A stretch of 64,000 bases of DNA, from contig NW_001798962.1 in NCBI RefSeq assembly GCF_000165425.1, forward strand, positions 189,705 to 253,704, given 5' to 3'. Below the pieces are notes generated by a model. The model was not told where the DNA came from. It did not search any database and was given only the letters and a program-made list of their open reading frames with translations. The DNA is from Paramecium tetraurelia (taxonomy: Eukaryota; Ciliophora; Oligohymenophorea; Peniculida; Parameciidae). This document shows positions 58,723-64,000 of the stretch, piece by piece. How positions within the stretch are numbered: position 1 is the first letter of the stretch; every line of letters starts with the position of its first letter. The position numbers and the translations under genes are program-made.

Positions 58723-59909
58723 TCATATTATATATTATTTGATATTTTCAAAACCCTTCTCTTAATATTCAGCCTTAGTAAAGCAAGCATTCTAAAATTC
58801 AGTACTTCTATTGAAATGCAACGATCCTTAAAACACAGAGTCAATATCATCAAGATGTGTCAAATTAACATTCCAATCAACTGAACAATTCTGCCTTATT
58901 TCATTAGATAGTCTATTATGAAAAGAACTAAAAAAGCTGTTTCCTCCACTTATATAAATATTCTCTGCAAAATATCCTTGTATATCTTTGTGTATGGTTG
59001 ACAAACTATCAAAGAATGTTTCAGTAGGCCCTTTTTAAGCCAAACCGATTTCAGTTGGTCTAAATAAAATCTCAGGTATAGTGATCCTTTCTTTGTCAAG
59101 AGTTAATTTCTCATCTAGAAATCCAACATTCAATAGATCGACTGCATATCCTTCCCTTCTAATCTCAAAATCAGGCAAAATATAGTATTTACGAAAATGA
59201 TTTTTTGGCTTTTTCATATCTTGAAAGTAATTCATGGAAACAAAACATAAAAGTTCTTTGATTTTACTGCTTAATAGGAAATAGTTTTTTAAATCAAACT
59301 ATTTGAAGGAGATGTTATCCTTCAATTAGTTTGTTAGCAATCTCCCACCAATGTCGATTCTTCTCAAACCACTATACATGATTTCACCATCAAATATCGG
59401 TACCAGATAAGTAGCACTGTGACTTGAGTCAATTATATATGTGAATTGTTTTCTGGATACTCCTTCTCTGGCCAAAACGTTATAATAGAGCATTTTCTAA
59501 GTGTTTATCGGGCAAAATGCATCAACATTATAATACTCGAACATCACATCGAAAAGTTTGTTAACTACTTAATCGGGAGTAAAAGGTTAAAATGGATAAG
59601 TGATTGAGCAATCCTTAAGAAGCTTTGGATTCAGAAATTTATCCCTATAATCGATTGAGCAGTTTAATACCATATATTGATTTATTTATCAAAATCTACG
59701 AGGACTCCTCTTACGTGAGGCTTGTAATATGTCATCACTTGAGATTCATCAAATAATGAATCAAATTCATAGATCATTTACCCAGTCTTTTTTAGATGAG
59801 CTATTAGATTCAATTGCTTGTGTTTCTAAACATCATTTCCATATCTAATTTAATATGAGCCATTATCAAGAACAAAGCGCCTTTAATTATTTTACCTCCA
59901 ATTATCCAT
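58723..59909 (-). CDS. ARP6: actin-related protein, ARP6-like, 386 aa
   Basis: ATG 59909 to TGA 58725-58723 with a 26-nt intron (59645-59670); 387 codons. The N-terminus FVLDNGSYQIRYGND is the actin phosphate-1 loop in ARP6 style. Further matches: VRGVLVDFDKQINIWDKFLN, VNKLFDVMFEYYNVDAFCPI, YIIDSSHSATYLVPIFDGEI (phosphate-2 loop, SHSATYLVP as in ARP6), SGLRRIDIGGRLLTNQLKDN, and IPEILFRPTEIGLAQKGPTE. ARP6 is a nuclear subunit of the SWR1/SRCAP complex that deposits H2A.Z. Its presence predicts that complex in this ciliate. Length fits the family (about 390-430 aa). Confidence 0.85.
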
Positions 59910-59950
59910 TATTATAATTATAGTATAATTATTTATAATACAAAATATAA

Positions 59951-60832
59951 TCATTTATTGTATTTCTTTATTATTACCAACACCATCACTGCAATCTCAA
60001 AAACACTCACACTCAATATTGTGTCCCAGTCCAGTTCCAAGAAATCTTTAAAATGCAAAGTAGGTAGTATTGCTACAAATACCATTGCGAATTCCTTAAA
60101 TTTCTTTTTATAAAATGCTAAATAGATTGAGTAGACTGGTAGAATTATAAGCAAAGGACATGTAATACAAATAAGCAAATAGTGCACTATGAAGCCAAAT
60201 ATTTAAGTGAAAATATCGAAAAATCCCATTGTATATAGTAATTAGAGTCCCCAACTGAGAAATATCATTATGTGAAATGATTTTATTAACATGCAGTTGA
60301 ATTGTATATGTTTTACGGTATCTTAATTACAATCCCAACAAAATTAAAATCTGCAATGTTGACATTTCATTTGTGGACACCCTCCATTCTTTTAGATTAG
60401 GACATTACATTAGGGACACTGTTTCGTCAAAAAAAATTGCATAACTCTAGTAAACAGCTTCTGCTTATTAAAAAATGTAATATTTTGTTCACGCCAAATT
60501 GTGTGACACTTTTCACATTCGTAATTACCATCGCAATCATCTGGAATTATACCATAATATTTGCAATCAGCCTTTGGACATGGTAAAACGTCCAATGAGT
60601 TCTATAAGTATTTGATGCATAAAATTTCCTATATTTAAGGTTCATATTTAGTGTCATGGAATATTTTAAGAAAATCTAGATCTTGCTGACATGCCAAACA
60701 TTTTTCTTCTCTTTTTACTTTTATTTATTCAACCAAACATGAATAACAATAAATGCATTGGCAATCTTTGCTTGTCACAAATTCATTCTCATTCTATGTA
60801 CAACAACAACAAGGGCAGTTCCTCTCTTACAT
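59951..60832 (-). CDS. RBR-type (RING-IBR-RING) E3 ubiquitin ligase with C-terminal membrane segments, 293 aa
   Basis: Intronless, ATG 60832 to TGA 59953-59951, 294 codons. RING1: CPCCCCTQNENEF ... CQCIYCYSCLVEQ ... CLAC. IBR: LPCPKADCKYYGII ... YECEKCHTIWRE. RING2: CPQCNVLIQKNGGCPQMKCQ then HCRFQFCWDC, with the catalytic Cys in the KNGGC stretch. The last 110 residues carry three or four hydrophobic segments (FGFIVHYLLICITCPLLIIL and others), so the enzyme is membrane-anchored like some ARA/RNF14-related or RNF19-type ligases. It forms a ubiquitin thioester and transfers ubiquitin to substrates. Its start is divergent from the helix-turn-helix gene. Confidence 0.85.
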
Positions 60833-61374
60833 TGGATTAAGTATTTATTAAAAAATATTGCGAGACCAAGTTTTGATTAAATTGTATTAAAAAATTTCTG
60901 ACAAGGAATTACTTGGATTAATTCAATTGAAATAATAAATAAAAGTATTTATAAGAATTGGTTACTTCTTCCCTCTTTTTAATGCTAATACATATTAGGT
61001 GTAATATTTCTTAAAATTTGAATGTTTAAGACCTATCAAACCTGTGTTTACTGATGTAAAATTCTTCAAAATCAAAGTGTCTTTTAAATAATTAAAAGAG
61101 TTAGTTCCATTTCAATTGATTAAAATACAATTTAGAAATAAGAAAAAAAATAAATAAAAAAGAAATTATTATAGAGTCAATATATTAATTAAATAATGAA
61201 ATGAAGAATTTATTAAGAATTACAATATGCTTAGGAAAAGAGTTAATTCATTATTCATATCAGAGAATTAGGATATGCAGAAATAATTCTAAGTTTGATT
61301 GTTGCAACTAATGAGTAAAGAAACTATTGCCATTCTAATTTATAATAATTATTAATATTAATATTAAATTTTAA
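60833..61374. other. divergent intergenic region
   Basis: About 540 nt between the starts of the RBR ligase (minus) and the helix-turn-helix gene (plus). Very AT-rich, no supported frame. It must contain both promoters. Confidence 0.35.
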
Positions 61375-61820
61375 ATGGAGCAACATAAATAATATTGCAA
61401 AATTTCAAAATAGGATAGAAGATAAATCATACATGAAGTACTAGTAAATAAGAGATTAATACTTGAAGTAAATCTTTTTAATTATCATAGGTTGCAAGGG
61501 AATTCAAAGTTTTACCCTCAACTTGCAAATCAATTATTAATACATACATCAAGGAAGGTAGGATTGGGAAAAAAGAAAGAAGAATTAGAAAATTAAAAAA
61601 AGTAACTGCAATTTATACAATAACTTTAAATCCATTAAATCCACTTTCATCTACAATATCAACTGAATGTGAAATTGCAGAAGTTGAATAGCCTTCCCTC
61701 TAAAGCAATGTGTAATAATAGGAGCTTCCTTAGAAAAAACCATACGATTTCTTAAGCTAATGGACTGAAAACTATATCCAAGATTACAAAAAGTTCAAAT
61801 TTGGTGCAAAATATCATTGA
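61375..61820 (+). CDS. homeodomain-like helix-turn-helix protein, 140 aa
   Basis: ATG 61375 to TGA 61818-61820 with a 23-nt intron (61468-61490); 141 codons. Residues 10-65 have the pattern of a homeodomain-like HTH as in Tc1-type transposases and Paired-like domains: SKQDRRQIIHEVLVNKRLIL, then EVAREFKVLPSTCKSIINTY and IKEGRIGKKERRIRKLKK. The remaining 70 residues have no catalytic DDE/D motif and no second HTH. They are Pro/Thr/Ser-rich, then end FLSQWTENYIQDYKKFKF. A small DNA-binding protein, perhaps derived from a transposase N-terminus. Its stop is 47 nt from that of the convergent coiled-coil gene. Confidence 0.6.
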
Positions 61821-61867
61821 AAATTCGATTTAATAATATAGCATATATAGTAAATTCCAAAAAGTTC

Positions 61868-62850
61868 TCAATACTTTTATTTTTAAAGCAAGTTCATTTT
61901 TCTCTCAAATTCTTCTTTCAATTAATACTTCTTTTTTTCCACCATAACTCTTGTTTCTCTTTCTTACTACTACAGCAACTGCTTCTCCCTCCTAATAAAC
62001 ATTAATGATTAACTATTTTACATCATTTAATCTAATTTGTTCATTTTATATTCTGTCATCGATTTCTTCATATTCAAATTTTATTCAAATCTTCCCTTTG
62101 CATAATCAGCATTAGTTAATCCATTTTCTAAAGAAGCTTTTTGAGAAAATAATTTATTATTTAATTTTCTTTAATTTTCTATTTGGATTTGTTATGACAA
62201 GGAATCCTTTTAGTCCAATTTATTCAAAGTCTTATAAATTCTTTCATTTAATAGATCTTAGGCTTTTTTATAATTGGAATCATTTAGCTCTTGCTTAATC
62301 TAAAAATTCATTGATTTTTCTAATTGTTTTAAATTCTTTTCACTTTTTATTTACGATAAATATTAGTCTTTACGTATTTATTAATAGTTAAAGTGATCTA
62401 CCTTGTCTTACTGAATTTAATTGGCCTTTGCAATTGCTTGATCTACAGAGTCTCTTAAGTGCAGATTTCTTATGTTAGCTTTATCTTCTCTATTAAGTTT
62501 AGCCGCTTGTAATATTTAATTATGTATGGATTCTTAATTCTTCAATTTTTGTTCAAGACTCTGAATAATAATTAATCATTTACTTGATTCTTCATCATTT
62601 ATGATTCATCATATTTTTCTCTGATTGTCGACAATTCTAATTACTTTAATCTAGCTTGGAAGTCACGCTCTTGTTTCTTTTCCTACCTTTATCCAAGTAT
62701 GAGTGATTCTTTCTGTTTCATTCTAAATTCTTTCTCTTTGTTTTTTTCAGCTACATCATTTTGCATCTCGAGGTACTTTATAAATTATGAGAGTTCTTTG
62801 TCTTGTTTTATTAGTTGTCTTGAATAGTTTTATTCCTCTATTTTTAACAT
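61868..62850 (-). CDS. coiled-coil protein, 319 aa
   Basis: ATG 62850 (with an in-frame TGA directly before it) to TGA 61870-61868 and a 23-nt intron (62571-62593); exactly 320 codons. The protein is almost entirely alpha-helical and charged: KDKELSQFIKYLEMQNDVAE-like starts, KEKEFRMKQKESLI, RDSVDQAIAKANQIQQDKVD, QKASLENGLTNADYAKGRF. Gln content is very high. No head domain is seen. Such rods are typical of ciliary/basal-body filament proteins, but nothing here proves location. Confidence 0.7.
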
Positions 62851-62879
62851 TCAATATATATTATATATATTATTAATAA

Positions 62880-63436
62880 TCATATTTTATTGAATAATTC
62901 TTTTAATGTACCCTCCTTGTGCATTTCCATCATGATATCACATCCACCAATTAACTCTTGTTTGACATACTTTTATAATAATAATAAAGTAATACTAATT
63001 GTGGGAAGGTGGGCCAGTTTGAATATTTCTTGATTTCTTCTCTCATCAAAGGATCTGAAAGAATATCAACGGAGTGATAATTTTAGACTTTGTAAAATTA
63101 CAGAACCTAAACAGCATAATTTGAATATCCACACATTGGTTGAGCAGGTGTTCCCTTCATAAATAACACCACTTGATTAGACTTTATGATCTTTCAATGA
63201 TATATATATGAATTTACATTATCGATTTCCTTATGTTTCTATTGAATCTATTCTTGTGTGAATTATGGTTAGGCCTTTTGTTATGGTTAGAAATCTGGAT
63301 GAGAATGATCATGATTATGATTATGATCATGATCGTGAGAATGATTGTGATTATGCTAAGAAAATGGAGCAATCATTCTTGTTGTCAAATACAATTAAGG
63401 CATTTTCAATATCTGCTTTGATAATCTTTTGATCAT
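62880..63436 (-). CDS. mitochondrial monothiol glutaredoxin with His-rich linker, 167 aa
   Basis: ATG 63436 to TGA 62882-62880 with introns 63191-63217 (27 nt) and 62970-62995 (26 nt), both ending AAG; exactly 168 codons. N-terminal MIKRLSKQILKMPQLYLTTR is a mitochondrial presequence. Then comes a run of alternating His with Asn/Asp/Ser (HNHNHSHDHDHNHNHDHSH), followed by a Gln-rich linker. The glutaredoxin domain has VVLFMKGTPAQPMCGYSNYA, where CGYS replaces the canonical CGFS, then SDPLMREEIKKYSNWPTFPQ (the TFP cis-proline) and LIGGCDIMMEMHKEGTLKEL. It resembles GRX5, which carries Fe-S clusters in mitochondria. With the frataxin-like protein it points to standard mitochondrial Fe-S assembly. 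Confidence 0.88.
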
Positions 63437-64000
63437 TAATAAATTAAATATTCTTGATATTTTACTAATACGTAAATATCACTTTGAATTTTTATAATTA
63501 TTTTTTAATAAAAACTATATGATTTAGGATGAATTAGTTAATTTTTAGATGGGAGATCAAGTCTAACGACTAAATAAGTTAATAAAACTATATGTATTAA
63601 GCTTTTGTCATTCAAACTAATTATTTATATTATTAAATTCTAGATTTCTATACAATATATTTAAATGATTACTAGATATTATATTGAGAGATCTTGCTAT
63701 TTAAATAGGCTTTCTCCTTGGGATATCGCTTTTTACTTCTATTTTTTTTCTTCAATTAATTAATTCATAACAGTTTAAATTTCTACTCTTAATATAAGCA
63801 TTTTAATTTACTCTAAATTCTTTTATTCCTTAATGTTTTAGGAATCAGCATCATCCAATAAGGAGTCAAATAATTGGTTGATAGCCTGTATCTTAGGACA
63901 AGGAACAGAACAGGATCGAATATGAAAAAATTTATGAGTAGTCTTGGTTTTATGTTTCTCCTTAATCATTTCTGCAGCAGCAATACATTATTGAATAAGT
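63435..64000 (-). CDS. 3' part of an unidentified gene, cut by the right edge
   Basis: A minus-strand frame enters from the right edge and stays open without TGA to 63435-63433. The first 60 visible residues look coding: AAAEMIKEKHKTKTTHKFFH, IRSCSVPCPKIQAINQLFDS, LLDDADSQNIKEQKNLEQIK. After about 63700 composition becomes AT-driven. Since the frame would run into the start codon of the glutaredoxin gene, the real stop is probably earlier, after an unrecognised intron. Function unknown. Confidence 0.45.

Noticed and set aside
63300-63380. CAT/GAT-rich stretch as a microsatellite or small repeat array
   Set aside because: It is in frame within the glutaredoxin coding region and encodes the His-rich linker; it is imperfect and not a CRISPR-like array.

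Overview
The window reads as nuclear DNA of a ciliate, most likely Paramecium (macronuclear type). Long frames open only if TAA and TAG are read as glutamine and TGA is the sole stop. Introns are tiny (about 19-38 nt, GTA...TAG, a minority ending AAG or CAG). The content is Paramecium-like: a trichocyst matrix protein, a P4-ATPase/guanylyl cyclase fusion and a cyclic-nucleotide-binding K+ channel. I see no viral element, CRISPR array, rRNA or tRNA, though I could not scan exhaustively for tRNAs. The species cannot be named from the sequence alone.

Layout. 1-3.3 kb: the 3' end of an unknown gene, two minus-strand hypothetical frames and a trichocyst matrix protein gene. 3.9-11.3 kb: a small acylated protein, a MAK/ICK-type kinase, a WD-like protein and a large K+ channel. 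11.5-17.9 kb: PDI-like protein, GST, a frataxin-like protein head to head with a short-chain dehydrogenase, a hypothetical gene with one frame break, and an HMG-box protein. 19.3-28.2 kb: cyclophilin H, a CCCH zinc-finger protein, a LisH/SRP40-C protein, a SNAP-25-like SNARE, a broken TTC19-like gene, a DUSP/ubiquitin-like protein, a cyclin and a variant histone H3. 28.2-30.5 kb is gene-poor.

30.5-54.3 kb is the most unusual part. A 2.7 kb intronless gene for a large GTPase (881-904 aa) occurs three times (plus, minus, plus), all three copies open. Each copy is preceded by the end, or all, of a Rab gene. Each is followed by all, or a fragment, of a guanylyl cyclase gene pointing the opposite way. 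Copies A and B are inverted around the one complete cyclase gene. Between copies B and C lie a hypothetical protein, a centrin and a myristoylated cyclophilin.

54.4-64 kb: a broken B-box/TPR gene, an MFS sugar transporter, an ARP6-like actin-related protein, an RBR ubiquitin ligase, a helix-turn-helix protein, a coiled-coil protein, a mitochondrial monothiol glutaredoxin with a His-rich linker, and a gene cut by the right edge.

Most genes form independent short transcription units, often convergent or divergent at very small distances. Several genes (15899-16806, TTC19-like, Rab, TPR) are each one base out of frame at one point. That pattern fits either recent decay or residual one-base insertion errors in the assembly. 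Exon coordinates were derived by hand from frame and intron length; for most spliced genes the summed exon length is an exact multiple of three.
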